A stretch of DNA of 64,000 nt from Tribonema minus (GCA_017506865.1 JAFCMP010000146.1:372001-436000), one strand, 5' to 3'. Counted from the stretch's first letter, positions 1 through 31,081 are shown. The notes: a model not told the origin generated them from the letters alone. Numbers and translations: made by a program.

Positions 1-516
1 TGATGCCTCACTCGCAGCAAATGTGTATACGCAGACAACAACATGACTGTAAGTTGAACCTTCTACGGTATTGTGCACGTGTGCGCGCCCAGGTGGAGGT
101 CCAAGAAGATCTGGTGGACTTGTGCATCCCCGCCGACGTCGTTGACGGAACCCTAACCCTAAGGCCACTTGGCAGCACGTGCGGCGTGAGAGCGCGCTGC
201 GCCGCTGACGTCCGCCGCGCCCTCTGCCAATGCGCTGCACAACCCACAAGAGCCGCACTTTACACATGGCCACGTAATACATACAGTATTGTGCACGTGC
301 GCGCCCACGCGCATCGCAGGTGGAGGCCCAGGAAGACCTGGTGGACCTGTGCATTCCCGGCGACGTCGTGACGGAGCCCTGACCCTAAGCGGCATGAGAG
401 CGCACTGCTCACTGACGTCCGCCGCGCCCTCTGCCGATGCGCTGCGCGATCCCACAACAGCCGCAGTTTACGCACGCGCACGTGACACATACTGTATGGT
501 GCGCATGCGCGCCCAG

Positions 517-10526
<10,010 letters not shown>

Positions 10527-13500
10527 GCCAGGCAACCCAGCGGTCATGATGGTGACGCTCAGCAAGAGCTGTGAGACGAGCTTTGCACGTCCTGGTCGCA
10601 ACTCTGAAAGGGCGCCCTGCTTTGTGCAGCAGACGGCTCTGGCGCAGAGTCGAAAGCCGGCAGTCGGGGTGGCGGTGAGCAGCAGCCGCTGCGCGGCGAG
10701 ACCTGCGGGACGAGCTATGTATGTCACAAGCACCGTCCGCGGTACCGCAGAGCACCCTGCTGCGTGCTGTCGACGTGTCTTGAACAATGACCAGCGCGAC
10801 GGGCTCCGCAAGTGGGTGTAGTCGCGCATCGCACCGCCAGTTGAGCACTGACACAGGCGCCGCACGGCATCGGCCGCCCCGTGCTGCGGCCTAGCAACAG
10901 TGATCAGCTGCATGCTCATGCCGCGCTGCGGCGAAGCGCTCGCAACAGACCATCAACGCACCGACAAATCAGACAAGAGCGGGGCAGGCGCGTCAGGACA
11001 GGCGAGGGTCACCGCAAGGCCGACTCCCAGGCTCGCACCCGATGCCACTGCTACCGCATGTACGCGCAGCCACCAGCATGGAGGTCGGCCAACAGAGTAA
11101 CCAACGCGTCCGCACGCGTGTCAGCGCAGGGTCGCTTGCGAGGCGCCTTGCGTCACGGCTTGCGCGATTCTCTTCCCAGGGTCCACGCGTTGTGCGCGAT
11201 GCGTCGTCGTGCCGGTGGCGGCGTCGAACCTGCACTGCGGAGTCGTGCATTACGCATGGTGTGCCGGCCAATGCACCAGATTTTGCACTGTAGCATGCCG
11301 CTGTGTCTGTGTGCAGCAGCGTCTTGCGGAGCGCTCCGTGGGCATGTCTGACCTCACTATTCTGTCTCGCGTCGAGTGCCTGCCCGTGCTCACAGCATGA
11401 CTCTCGCGCAATGCTCGTGATTATTTAGGCAGCGCATGATACAATTTACAGCACATACATGGCAATGTAATGCGCGAAATAGCCACATTATGCATGTCCT
11501 CGTGCAAAGCAGGTACCACACCCGCTTGCGTGTTCGTATTGGAGGAACCTGCGTCCCGTAAAGCGTCGCTACAAAGCGTTGTCTCTCGCTCATGTTGGGC
11601 AGATAAACTTGTTGTGTAGAGTCTAGCATTTGGTCATGACCTACTGTATGCTGTTGACAAACAGAAAAAAAAAAAAGAATATGCCGTGAACTGGGCTTTG
11701 TTGTGCCGCAAGCAAGAGTAGTCATGGCATCACTCATGTTTCCCATGTGATTCACTAGTAGTTTCATTCAAACTTGGCTGTGAATGTTTATCGAAGATGC
11801 TGGCTGCAATTTAACTGCTCAAGTAAAGAAGCAACAACATGTACTGAAGCGATACACTCAAGTTCACAAATGTTGCAGGTGAACAATTTGTGGCATCACT
11901 CCACAGACATGCATCAAGCAGCAGCTCAAGGATATGGACGCAAAGCCTCACAGCACACTTGAGGCACAGGACGCGATCACCACACAACTGGCGCCAGGGA
12001 ATTTTTCAATGCATCTCCAAGCGCACAATGCCAGCAGAACGCATCAGGACGAGCAGAAAACTAGTGAGGCACATGCACACGCTGCCAACCCATTCTACTG
12101 TTGCATGGCATGGACGCAAAGGCATGCATTAAGCAAAGGCAGGCATAAACCCTCAAACATGAGATTCATGCAGAAGAGAAAAGGCAGGCATGACACTTTG
12201 ATCGTGTATAGCGGAACAGCAAGAGGCGGGTGTAGTATTTACTGTTGTGTGCGCGTGGCGCAGGCGTCAACTGAGACGGCCACACTTGCATATGTGGTGT
12301 CTGGACACAGCTCAACTGATCATCGATGCGAATGTGCTGCGAGCGCATGGCCAAGCAGCGGACCACAACCGCCAACGAAGTGTGATGAGGCTTGTGTTGA
12401 CCGGTGCACAAGGCCGGTGTAGCGGCACAGGTGCAGACATCTTGACATCTTGACAATCGCGCTTGGTCGAGAGCCGCTTGGATGTCGGTCCAGGATGTTA
12501 GGGATTTCCACAGCAGCAGATGCTCAGCAGCACGACAGCAACCACTTATACTGCGAGTAGCCGACATAACCTTAGATGGTGCGAAGCTGCTCTTGCTCAC
12601 AGTCGCACAGGGGACGCTACAACTTGCTCATGCTGTAGTCACTGATTGTAGCTCACCCCATGACGGGGCGAGCAACAACAGTGCTGTAGTCACTGGTTGC
12701 TCTGGCTCACCCAATTTTATGACGAGTAACAACAGTGAGCTAACAGTATGCTCGACTCAACTGGATGCTCTAGTTCACCCGCAGTGGGGCGAGGAACAAC
12801 AGTGAGGGAGCGCGAAGGGTGATGTGATTCGACAAAACCTCTCAACAGCTGCTCTTGCTCACCATCGCACACACACAAGAGCGTAACAGCGCAAAGGTTT
12901 GCACCGCGTCGTCATTGCTCTCGCCCCGTGAAGGGGTAACAATGACCAACACAGGGTGAATGCCAGGCTGCCTGGCAAAACCTTCGACAATGCTGCTCTG
13001 GCGCTCTCATGTACATGATGGGAGTGACAACTGAGAGCGGTTTGCACCGCATCTGACACTGCTCTAGCTCGCTCTCAGAATGGAGATCGAGTAACAGCGA
13101 CAGGCGCAGGTTGTCAAGTCACGCACGCCTGCTAGAACTATGCATGAGCTGTCGATTTACATGCGCCTTGCTGCACAAGTGGAGTAACAACACCACCAGG
13201 TTGCACTGCCCCATTTGTTTTGTTGCATCAGCTCTGCACCATGAGATGGGCAGAGTGACAACAATGGGGCAGGTAATGCGAAAGATGCGTGGGAAGTGCA
13301 CTTGGCTACTGCCACTTGGCTACTGCTCTGGCCTGTTCTCGAAGCACATGCAAGGAGGTTGACAACTGAGGTGCTGGCTAGGTAGGCCAGAGTCACCACA
13401 TAGCTGATCTCCTCCCCTCACATGAGCTGCGAATACAAGTAACAGCCAAGCCTGCACGACACTCAGACTTACGCATGAATGGTTGCTGCGTGCTGCTGCT

Positions 13501-14664
13501 ACGGCTGCTTGATGCGGAGGAACTCGCGCGAGGGCTGCTTGCCCTGAAGAAGCTTGGATCGGCTGCTTGAAGGAGCTTGCGAGTAAATCGGCACCGGCGA
13601 AATCTGCGCAGCGCGGGGCGGCGGGGAATAGTCAGCACCCGTGACGCGAGACGCAAGCACGAGCGCTGGAATACATGGGGCGTGCACGCAAGCCGAAGGC
13701 GAAGTAGCGTATGCAAGATTTGATGCTGCTGCCAGCGTATCCTAACTGCGCTGCGTGCGCAGAAAACGCAACGATCACACGTGGTGGACCACGCAACAAG
13801 GCGCAAGCAAGCAAGCCTCAGGCGAGAGCGCTGTAAACCAGAGGCGCGACATACCTGCCTTGTGCGCGAGATCCGCCATGACGGTGGTGGTTTTGTGGTG
13901 GCTCGGCTGGATTGCTTGCAGGAGCGCATCACGTGGGTGCGATGGCGAGGGCGGGCGAAGGTCGCCAGCTCACGCAGCGTGCGCCAGGCATGGCTGGTGG
14001 CGGGTGTTGATGCGAGCGCGTGGAGGGGAGTGAAAGCTGATGGCGTAGGAGTGTATGTGCATCTGCATGCTCCGGTTCAATCTCCAAATCTCCGTGCACT
14101 AGAACGGCAATTGCGTGGTCGCTGTCGCTGCACTGGTCGTGGCCTCGGGGAATGAACGGGAGCCGCATGTCGTTGGCAGAGGCCCCGAGGGTTCACCTGC
14201 AAACAGCGGTCTGGAAGGGGTCACCCAACTTTTGTGGCGCTACTGTTTGCAGATGGGTTGCATCCAAGGAGGAGGGCTGAGGAGCAAGCCACGTTCATCC
14301 CATGCAAGACTCGGTTCTGTCTGGCTGAACACGCATCGATCCCAAGGGCTGTTACTACATCATTGCAAGTTGGAGTCAACTGGAGAGGTGTGAACTGCCA
14401 GAGTATCACTTGTCTAGGGATGCTTGACTCCCCGTCAATGCCTGAAGACAAGCACGCGCACACCAGCCGTAGACACATCGACCCAGGCGAACCCTAAAAG
14501 GAAGCGATGTCTATTGGCCACCGCGGTTGTGGCCGCGCACGAAAGCACAGGGCCGCAGCGCCGCCGCTGCAGCCAGGGGCCTTACAGCAGCCGCCGGACC
14601 GCATGCCTGTAATGTGTATTTGTGTTGTACGCTCCGTGGCGCGTTCGAACCGCCGCCGCTCCCC
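10527..14664. other. 4.1 kb between convergent MCM8 and GluRS ends, no gene recognised
   Basis: No open frame here has recognisable protein character; the frames present are short and lack domains. The stretch holds an A-rich tract near 11660, many scattered TGAAGT-like words, and the hairpin-containing degenerate array at about 12560-13420 listed separately. Confidence 0.6.
12560..13420 (+). repeat. Degenerate tandem array whose units each enclose a small inverted repeat
   Basis: Units share a 5' TGCTCT/GCTCAC and a 3' GTAACAACAGTG-like end, near 12650, 12703, 12771, 12855, 12917, 12999, 13066, 13230 and 13325. The middle of several units can pair: GCTCaCCCC with GGGGcGAGC, GCTCTGCacc with ggGCAGAG, CTCGCTCTC with GAGATCGAG. 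Several units also carry GGTTTGCACCGC. Spacing varies from about 50 to 100 bp. Confidence 0.55.
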
Positions 14665-22602
<7,938 letters not shown>

Positions 22603-22893
22603 CTACTACTATCAGAGCAAACTTAGCAATATCATGCGTACATACGCGTACACATTGCGATGGTGAACTGAAAGCCAGGGCCTGAAACTTCCCTCTTTAC
22701 AGTAGCCAAAAAAACAGAGAAAACATGACAACGGAAGCAAGGTAACACGAGCAAGGCGGAGGCGCATTGGATGGGCCAGGGCTCGATGCCCTCCTCTGCA
22801 TCAAGGTGCAGCTAGCCGCACACAGCGATACTTTCAGAGGACAATCGCCTGTGCGTGCGTGAAGCCAGAGCACCTTGTTGCGTGCCCAAGGAC
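22603..22893. promoter_or_regulatory. Divergent promoter region, GluRS / sulfotransferase
   Basis: 291 bp separates the inferred start codons of two divergently transcribed genes. No clear TATA box is evident; the region is less GC-rich than the exons. Assignment rests on gene orientation only. Confidence 0.5.
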
Positions 22894-25800
22894 ATGAACA
22901 GGATGCTGGTGGGTTTGCTGGTACTGCTCGTTGGGCTCAGTGCCCTTTCTACCCTTATGTATGTCACACAGAAGGTGTCCGATAGCTGGCCACCCCACTC
23001 GCACACAAAGACCTCCTCGGCAGCAGCAGCAGCGCCAAGCGAAGTGGAGGACTCCACGGGCCTGCTCGCCTTCAAGCTCATGCCTCTCATCCAGCAGAAG
23101 CGACCAGATGCCAACAGAAAAACCGTCATCATTACGGGCCACGGCCGCAGCGGCAGCACCCTCACAGGGTCCATATTCCGGGCACCGAACTGGGTATTCA
23201 ACTACGAGCCCCTCAAGCTGCACGACTGGCCCGCGGGCCTGAGCAAGCGCTTCGACCCGGAGACGAATACGCAGTGCCGGCCGGACCCGCTGCAGGTCTA
23301 CCACAAGATGCGGTGCCCCGTGGCGGACATGATGTACCTGCTGGACCTCGCTCACTGCAGGACGACGGACATGCCGCTGCAGGCCGTCACTCTTGAAGTT
23401 GATGACGTGCCGGGCGATGACGTCATACGGCGGCTCAACGCCACGGCGCCGCTGCGCGGCACCAGGGACCCGGCGTGTGCGCGGCGCGACCTCGCGGGCG
23501 TCGCCGTGAAGACCATCCGCATCAACGGGCACATGGACCAGCTCTTTGCGCTGAGCGAGAAGCTGGGGCTGAGGGTGGACCTGGTGATCCACCTCATGAG
23601 GGACCCGCGCGGTGAGTGCATTTGCTGCGCAGGCTCATTGGTTACGCAATGCGGTGTCAGTCTGCGCTTGCATGTAATGTGGCTGTGGTGTGTGTACACT
23701 GAAAGCATGTGATATGTAGACTCGATGACAGAGGGCGCATGTTTGTGTGCTGCGCAGTATGCCAGTATGGGCAGCCCCCCACACTTTGCCTGTGGTGACG
23801 TCAAATCATGAAGTCAGCGCTGCGAAGCGAACTTCTCTCACAGCCACCATGTGCTTTCTGGCACCAAGCAACTGACGCTCAAGCACATCGCCGCAGCAAC
23901 TTGGCTGGCGCGCACTCACACACACCCCGATGCAGTCACACAGATGCAGCACCTGCACGCACCCGCGTACCCCAAACAACCCGGCTCACGCACCACAATC
24001 CTTCTTCACCCCCTTTTCGCTCCCCCTCTCTGCCCCCCGCGTCACGCCTCAGCCGTTCTGGCGTCGCGCTACAGCGTCGGCTGGGGTATGCCGGAGAACC
24101 GGTCGTACGACGCGACGCTGGCGTGGGCGCGCGACATGTGCGGCCGCACCATGGCCGACAGCCGCGCCGGCGGCGGGCGCGTCAACTACATGGCGCTGCG
24201 CTACGAGGACCTCGCGGCGGCGGCGGTGGCGCGCACGCAGGTAGGTCAACAGTACATACCGACTGTATGTATTGCAACGCATACCGTATGTATTGCAGGT
24301 AGGGGTCAGTGGTGGTGCGCTACGAGGACCTCGCGGCAGCGGCGGTGGCGCGCACGCAGGTCCGCAGCAGCTCATACCGTATGTATTATACCGTATACCA
24401 TATGTATTGCAGATAGGGGTTAGTGGTGGTGCACTACGAGGACCTCGCGGCGGCGGTGGCATGCACGCAGGTCCGCAGACCATACCGTATGTATTGAAAT
24501 AGCGGTGGTGCGCACGCAGGTCCGCCGCAGCCCATACCGTATGTATTGCCTTGATAGCTTGCACCTGTTTGTGATTGCGTGTCGCCGTCGCCGTCGCTGC
24601 TAGCAGTGAAAACACTGGTGATTGCGCAAGCACCTAGCGCGTGCATTGTCCATCCACTGTTCTGATCCGCCACCTATGGCAGAAGGCACCGTGTGGCGGT
24701 GCGTTGACGCCCCGCTCTGCCTCCCAGACTAGCAGCAGACATGCAGTGAATCATACACAGGCCAGCTGTATTCTTGTGTATGTGCCAAATGGTGGTATGT
24801 GAGCCACGCGCGCCTGCCAATCATTGTTGCCGTGTTGCTTCACTTGTTGAAATGCGAAATACGCTGCACCTGGGCATGCGGCGGACACCTTAGACATTGT
24901 CCATACAGCTGCGGGGTCAGTTGCACGCCGGGGCTCACCAGCACGTATCGTGTGTTATATGAATTTTGGCAGCATGGCAGTGCGGCGCAGCTCAGCGCGG
25001 CTTCAATGACTCATGACGTATGTTCAACTTTGAAGTTTCAACTTCAATCCCATCTTCAACTTGTGCCATTGGCCCGATGCAGGCGATATACGAGCGCCTC
25101 GAGCGCGACGTCCCGCCGACCGTCCTGGAGCGCATGCGCAAGAACGACGCGCAGTCGCAGGGGGGGGACAGTGCCAAGGGGGCGGGGGGGGGGGGCAAGG
25201 GGAAGCCGCACCAGTACGGCGTGGGGGTGCGGAACTTCATCGCGCAACTCACCAAGTGGCGGCAGGAGCTGAGCCAGGTGGAGCAAAATGCGGTTGCGGA
25301 GGGGTGCCGCGAGGTGCTGCGGACGTTCTACTCGGACATTGACGAGGTGAGCGGCGCCGACTGAGGCTGCAGCGTTGAGCGAGGCTGCACAACCTCAATT
25401 CTTTAGTAAGGACGTTCTACTCCGATATTGACGAGGTGGGCGCGCTGACTGTGGCAGCAGGGCTGTTGCGCGATGCTGTGTGAGAGTGATTCTAGCGCGC
25501 ACGCGTTTGTGCATTACCGAGACAGCAGGGCTGTTGAGCGATGCTGCACAACCTCAAAGAAAACGAATCAAGAGATCGTAGAGCTCTAGGCGACAAGGAT
25601 CAGTTAGCCGCAAGTGCCTTTCGCACAATTCTGCTGAGCATGCGCTGTGTGCGGCGCGTGGTGGCTGGCGGCACCGCCAAGCGCAGCAAGCAGTCGCTGT
25701 GGATGGCTGCGAGGGGGGGGGGGGGGTCCGATCTGTTCAACTTCAACCTCAACTTGCTGAGAGCATTAAGGCGCGAAAGTGTGGGACGCGCAGTCAAGCG

Positions 25801-27083
25801 CGGCAGGATGCCACCATGGGCGGTCGCGAGGGGGGGTGCAGGCTGCCGATAATTGCAACTTCGACCTCAAAGTGCTGAGCACTTTACCAGCACGAGATTG
25901 GGACATGATGCGCACACTCGAGAGGCTGTGGAGGTCGAGGTTTGCGCCTGCGTGGACCACCGGCGTTGGCTGCACGGGTAATTTCAGCACACGAAAGCGT
26001 GCGAGGGGGGGGGGGGGGGGGCTGTTTGAAGTTGACGCTGCACCCAAGTTGAAGTTTGGTACGGAGAGCAATGCACGCGTGCTGCCGCTGTCAAAGCACT
26101 GTGTTGTGTGCAATGCAGTCAAGACGCAGTTGCAGCGGCAGCTCGTGGCAACGCAAAAGAGGCGTTTGCCTTCACTGGTGTACCTGAGTGACGCTGCTAA
26201 CCCTAACCTTGACCCCGACCCTAACATGATATCCTATGTAGCTCACATGACCCAAACCCTGTGTGCAGTTGGAACTTCTTGCCTGAACCGATACACCTGG
26301 AGGCTACTACCGCTCCTGCCCTGCTGTAGTCCCCACAAGGAGTCAAGCTCCTGCGTTGCACTCACTGGCTATAGCAGCACGAGACACATGCAGTTTATGG
26401 CGTATCGTTGGCAGCTCTGCAGCAGTGCACCGCATTTGCCTCGCCTTTTTTTCTTCTTTTGCCTGGGCACAGCATGTCGTGCGCGCTGATGCCAATATGT
26501 TAGCGGCAACAACACAACCTCACACTGACATCAGCCGTGTGTGTCCTGGAGCAATCAGGTGTCGAGCAGCCGGAGGTATATAAGCGCTCCTTGGCCTGGT
26601 CTGCACACGCATTTATCTTACGCCAGCTTGGCAGTTGGCGTAGCTAAACGCTCTACCGTTATGTTTTTGCACATCAGCAGTGCTCAGGCCATCGTCAAAG
26701 CTCAACGGTCCAGACTTCCTTCACTCGCCAGGCTCACCAAGTGCCCCAGCACGCATGCGTTCTATGAGCCTATGTAGTGCGATTCCAGTGTGCAGTGATG
26801 GCGCCTGCGCTCGTTGCGTAGCCGCTAACCTGGATTCGATCAGGCCCTATGAACTTCAACTTTCACAGTTCAGGTGCCGTCATACACTGAGACTTTTCAA
26901 AACTTCAAAGACGCTGCACCTCGTCAGTGCTCAGACTTTTGGTTACTCGCGCGTGTGCCCCCGTCGCAGCTGGTCAAGAAAAAGTCGAGCTCCGACGGCG
27001 GCGGCGCCGGCGACTCCAAGGACACCAACAGCAACACGCAGCATCAAGTGCAGTCCAAGAGTCGTCGACGGTGGCGGCAATGA
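22894..27083 (+). CDS. Carbohydrate sulfotransferase-like type II membrane protein
   Basis: Predicted Golgi enzyme moving sulfate from PAPS to a glycan. Exons: 22894-23611, 24053-24240, 25083-25346, and probably 26970-27083. Residues 1-25 form a short positively charged start and a Leu-rich membrane anchor (VGLLVLLVGLSALSTLMYV). The 5'-phosphosulfate-binding loop is TGHGRSGSTL (about residues 85-94). The 3'-phosphate-binding motif is HLMRDPRAVLASR, which is created exactly by splicing exon 1 to exon 2. LRYEDLA follows, as in this family. Exon 3 would hit a stop at 25364 if unspliced (DEVSGAD), but a GTGAGC donor at 25347 and a phase-0 basic last exon (ending SRRRWRQ) give a 427-aa alternative. 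That last exon is the least certain part. Confidence 0.8.
24185..24540 (+). repeat. Four copies of the end of sulfotransferase exon 2
   Basis: The exon end coding RYEDLAAAAVARTQ with its donor (24200-24245) recurs at about 24318-24362, 24432-24476 and, shortened, 24500-24528. Each copy is separated by short ATACCGTATGTATTG words. Confidence 0.85.
25318..25445 (+). repeat. Duplicated end of sulfotransferase exon 3
   Basis: GGACGTTCTACTCGGACATT followed by GACGAGGTG is at 25321-25349 and again, with two changes, at about 25408-25438. The duplication ends at the proposed donor, which supports 25346 as the exon end. Confidence 0.8.
25556..25630 (+). mobile_element. MITE-like dispersed repeat, partial copy 2
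   Basis: GAAAACGAATCAAGAGATCG, TAGAGCTCTAGG and TTAGCCGCAAGTGCCTT match an end of the copy at 42495-42725. Only about 70 bases of one arm are recognisable. Confidence 0.6.
25630..26969. other. Long sulfotransferase intron interior, no gene recognised
   Basis: Contains G-runs near 25715 and 25990, a telomere-like CTAACCCTAACC near 26195, and several TTGAAGTT words. Open frames lack recognisable domains. Confidence 0.5.
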
Positions 27084-28753
27084 CGCCGGCCCTCATCGCT
27101 GCGTCATATGTCTTTCACGCGCCGCTGTGATCGCGCGCACGCTTGCCCCTGGTCGTTGTTTATGTGGGTTTTTGTGATGTGTGGTGCTGCAGGCACGCCC
27201 TCCCATTTTTGACAATGAATCCACTGTTCATGTGCGGCAGATATCTTGCGGTTCTTCATTGGGATGCTGTGCGTGGATGCTCGCCGTCAATGATGTCGCT
27301 GTGTTTCTCTGCACAGAGACCACTGCAGCAGTTGCATGTGCTGCATAATGCACATGTACGTCAAAGCACTATGATGAGCACGAGGATTGCTCTTGCATGG
27401 TGGCCGTGACGTTGGAGACACAACCTGTTGATCATGCGTATACCTGATGAAACGCCCCATACGCCATTACGCTGAACGTGAGTACTCTTCAGGCACAAGT
27501 ACACTAATCGCAGCGGCGGGAAACTAGGCGCATGCTTTTTTTCAAAAACGACGAATGTGAGCTGCCATGCTTGATTCGCCAACTTGAACTGCAGCAAGTT
27601 GAACTTGTCACCATCCAGAACGCACGAGAGGAACACAATGGCCAGTAATCTCCGCACGGTTACTGTAGCTCTGCCACTCATTGCTGCGTGCAAGCGGTGC
27701 TGTGGCGGGCGCCATGATGTCAGTCATGCACGTGGCAACCCGGCGGCACTACAAGGGCAATGGCGAGGATTGTTCGGCCCTGCAAGTCATTGTCTTTGTA
27801 GTATTACGGACGCTGTGGAAATGATGAATATTCGTAATCTACCCACTTGCTGCCACTTCTGCACACGGGTGCCACTACATTGCAAAGCAGAGTGCGGACA
27901 GGCCCAGCGATCGTAATGCCATGGTGAAGTGTGAAGCAGCGGTAAAGCATGAGGATGAGCCCACGAGGAGAGGGCGCGTAGCATTTAGGCCAAATGATGT
28001 CCATCATGGCACTGCAGTGCTCAGCCATGTCCACAATGGCGTCATGTGCTGGGTAACTACAAGTGCCTGTCGGCATTTGTCATGTTAGATGCAAGCATGT
28101 ACTTTTTATTAAGTCTCGCTCAGGGCGCGAAAAAGCCCAGATGAATGGCATCTAACTCGAAGCTTGCTGTACGGAATCTACATGTCGTGTGACAGTCTGA
28201 AAGTGTCTCAACAACAACCACGCAAACGCCGCCGCTGCCAAATGGCATCTCGGGATCCTCCCCTACGTCCTCCTCCATGTGCCCCCCCCCCAAGCATGTA
28301 CCCTTGATTGGTATGCAGCGAACTGAATCCCATGTGCGCAAGTGGATCTCCTGCCTGGCCCTCTCAACGCCATTCACAGATGCCAGTTACAATATCCAGG
28401 TAGACGTTGATTCGAACACTCAGAGAGCTCCCTGTTGAGTGGGTGAGAAGCTGCGTCTTGCTCACGAACTGCATCAAGAGGTACGCAATACTGCACCTCG
28501 CCACGGTCCACTCGACGCATTTCGCCGTTATCACAGGTAATGACTGCACAATCACTTACATGTATAGGAAAGGTCAAAGCATGCATTTGAGGTGGAACAA
28601 AGACCCATTGCTCAGCAACGAGAGCCAAAGCCCGCTCGCATCAGCAACCGTCAAAACCTGTGCGTGTCTATTGATGTCATGTGCATATCACACGCACCTT
28701 GTGACGGGAGAGTGTGCAGCAACGCTGCCTCACACAGCCCCTCACACAGCCCC
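27084..28753. other. 1.7 kb between convergent genes, nothing recognised
   Basis: Lies between the sulfotransferase and GST-like 3' ends. It is less GC-rich than flanking exons. I see no domain, tRNA or strong repeat. Confidence 0.5.
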
Positions 28754-30871
28754 TCACTTGGCCTTCACGACAGCGCCCAGCGCCTCATACCGCGCAACTA
28801 TCGCCTCCGCAGGCGGCGCGACCTCCGCGAACACCTGCATGCCCGTCATCGCGTCCGCGTACGCGCGCAGCAGCTCGCACGCCTCCGGCCACGCCCACGC
28901 CGGCCGGAAGTGCGGCAGCGCGGCGCGCAGGTGGTGGAGCGTCACCCCGAGTTCAAGGTCGCCGTACGTCAGCTCGTCGCCCTCGAGGAAGTCGCCGCCG
29001 TCGCGGCGCGACTTGAGGCGGAACTCGACGCGCCCGAGCTCCGCGGCGAGCTCTGCGGTCGCGGCGGCCTCCGCGGGAGGTTCCTTGGCGAGGAGAAGGG
29101 TCTCGAGCGCGGTCCGCAGCGCGCGCACGCGGCGCAGCACGCCGTCCACCGTCTGCACGAGGTCGCTGAGGACGTAGCGCTCCTCGAGCATTGCGGTGAG
29201 CGCGTGCGTGTCGTCGTACACCTCGTCCGCCATCTCCAGCTGCGGCGCGGCGCAGTCCTGCGGCGTTAAGTGCGCAGGGTCGGGCGGCGGTCGCGAGAGG
29301 GTAGGGCGGTGGGTCAGGGGGGGGGGGATGTGTAGGGGTGTGATCGTGGCTGTGCTGATTGTTGCAACAGTGCAATGATGAGACGTGCGCTGAACTCGAT
29401 GACATCGAGGATTGTACTGCGTCTGAGGAAAATTTTTGATGAAGTAGCATACTGCAGGTCATGACATGCCATCGATCAAGGACGGCAATGAAGATGTATG
29501 CGTGCGCTGAGGATGGTGTCGGCCAATCAAAACCCTTCCATCTGGGCTGCGACGCCATGTAGTCTAGTCCTGCGCACTGCTGGTGATGAGCACTTCATGC
29601 AGATTCTTTCAGGGGGCAGACTGACGGGAATCAAACTGTCAAATGCATATGCAATTCATTTGCTACGCGGAATGATCACCTGCGCCCAGTCACGAAGACA
29701 GCATCGTCCCAGATATATGCCCGATGGACTGCACTTAGTGCACTACTCTAGAGATCGCGAGGTTTGCGGCAGCGTCACCGCGCTTCATGCTGCCATGACA
29801 ATTGGCGCGTCCTGAGGACGACTTGCTGAACATCATACGCTTTCGTCGGTGGCAGTCGCATACTACATGCGCTATAGATTTTTTTAGGGTTAGGGTTAGG
29901 GTTAGGTATAGTGCTGATGCGTCGGCACGTGGCGCAGTGGCATAACTTCTACAGCAGTGCCACAGCAGCGCCAGAAGGTTTTTCCAGAGCCATTTTGGGC
30001 GGTGCGCATACTGAAATGCTTCAAATAGGGTTGTGATTCGCGACCTGGTCTATTCACCTGTTTGCGCGCGAGGCAGCAGATTACCTAAATCTAATCCTAA
30101 GAAATTACTTGAGCACCAACCTGCCCTCCGTTGACCACCGTGTAAGGCAGCCCAAGAAAGTCTAATGCCAGCATGGCAGCTGTCCAATCCGGGTCCGTGC
30201 ACAGAGTGGGGTTTCCCTGCTCTCCCGGCACCTGCGACGGCAAGTTCAACATGACCGCACGCATCGAACCGAATCACGACAACCGAAAGCTATGCTTATC
30301 ACATGATGTCAGCGCAAGCAATCGATAGTACAGCTGTGCAGTATCATGAAGCACAGCACTACTGCTCGTCACGCGGTACCAAAAGAAGCAAAACCGCATC
30401 AGCACAGCTGCAGTGACCTGACGAGGTCCTCTGTCAGTCGCGAAAGTTTGGCCAACAAGCACCATACCATTGCTTCGCCGCTGTTGAGCTACGAGCAGTA
30501 AGTTTTAGCAAGAGGCCAAGGTTTCTGTGCAAGCAGCTTTCGCGTATAGTATAGTGTTTCTGCTGAGGCAGGCAAACGTAAGTGCAGTTGATTACCTGAA
30601 ACTCAAATGGAGGTCTGGGCAGATCGCTAGGAAATGGCATCTGCCCATCAAAATTGACGACGTCGTCAAGGCTGTCCACTAAGCCTGTCCGATCCGGGGG
30701 CGTCAGCAGCACGTCGTTCATGAACAGAGGTCGCCTGCGGCTACTGCTGTGGTTGCAGGTGCCGGCTGTTTTTGCCAGGGCTGCTCTGTGGCATGGTGCT
30801 ACAAAGGCACAGCTGCTGTGCAGTAATGCCATCGCAGCAGCGGCAACGCCCATCCATTGCTGCCTCGCCAT
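28754..30871 (-). CDS. Plastid-targeted glutathione S-transferase-like protein
   Basis: Three exons on the minus strand: 30871-30596, 30231-30121, 29257-28754 (296 aa, phases consistent). Residues 1-25 form a signal peptide (VAAAAMALLHSSC) followed by AFVAP, the ASAFAP-type junction used for import into secondary plastids, and then an Arg/Ser-rich stretch. Exon 2 looks like the N-terminal thioredoxin fold (WTAAMLALDFLGLPYTVVNGG), but no catalytic Cys/Ser/Tyr is assignable. Exon 3 is helical with a GST-C-like pattern (DFLEGDELTYGDLELGVTLHHLR, WPEACELLRAYADAM). A maleylpyruvate isomerase or glutaredoxin-2-like relative is possible; the exact reaction is unknown. The donor after exon 2 is an unusual GTTGGT. 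It is divergent from the FHA gene. Confidence 0.65.
29884..29907 (+). repeat. Interstitial telomere-like repeat
   Basis: Four TTAGGG-type units in the second intron of the GST-like gene. Confidence 0.85.
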
Positions 30872-31081
30872 CGTGCGCTTAGTTTGGCTCGAAACATGAT
30901 CACACCTGGAGAAACTTGAAGTTAGGGTCCATCTGATCTTGTCGATTGCCGACGCTGCCAGTGGGCAATAGATATGACGACAAGAGTGTGAGACCTTTTA
31001 GATCGGTCTCCGGTTCATCGTTGGTGAACAGCGAGCGCTCAGCGAAGCTGTAATTGGACACGCAGGCGAGCTTCATCCAGC
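30872..31081. promoter_or_regulatory. Divergent promoter region, GST-like / FHA gene
   Basis: 210 bp between two divergent start codons. It contains an ACTTGAAGTTAGGG word near 30914 where the TTGAAGTT motif and TTAGGG are fused. Promoter role is inferred from orientation. Confidence 0.5.

Noticed and set aside
11390..11767. Minus-strand 125-aa frame after MCM8
   Set aside because: No domain, mixed Cys/His/Trp composition and low coding character; treated as non-coding.
28407..29177. Plus-strand open frame opposite the GST-like last exon
   Set aside because: Ser/Arg/Ala-rich shadow; the minus-strand reading has GST-like helices and matching splice phases.
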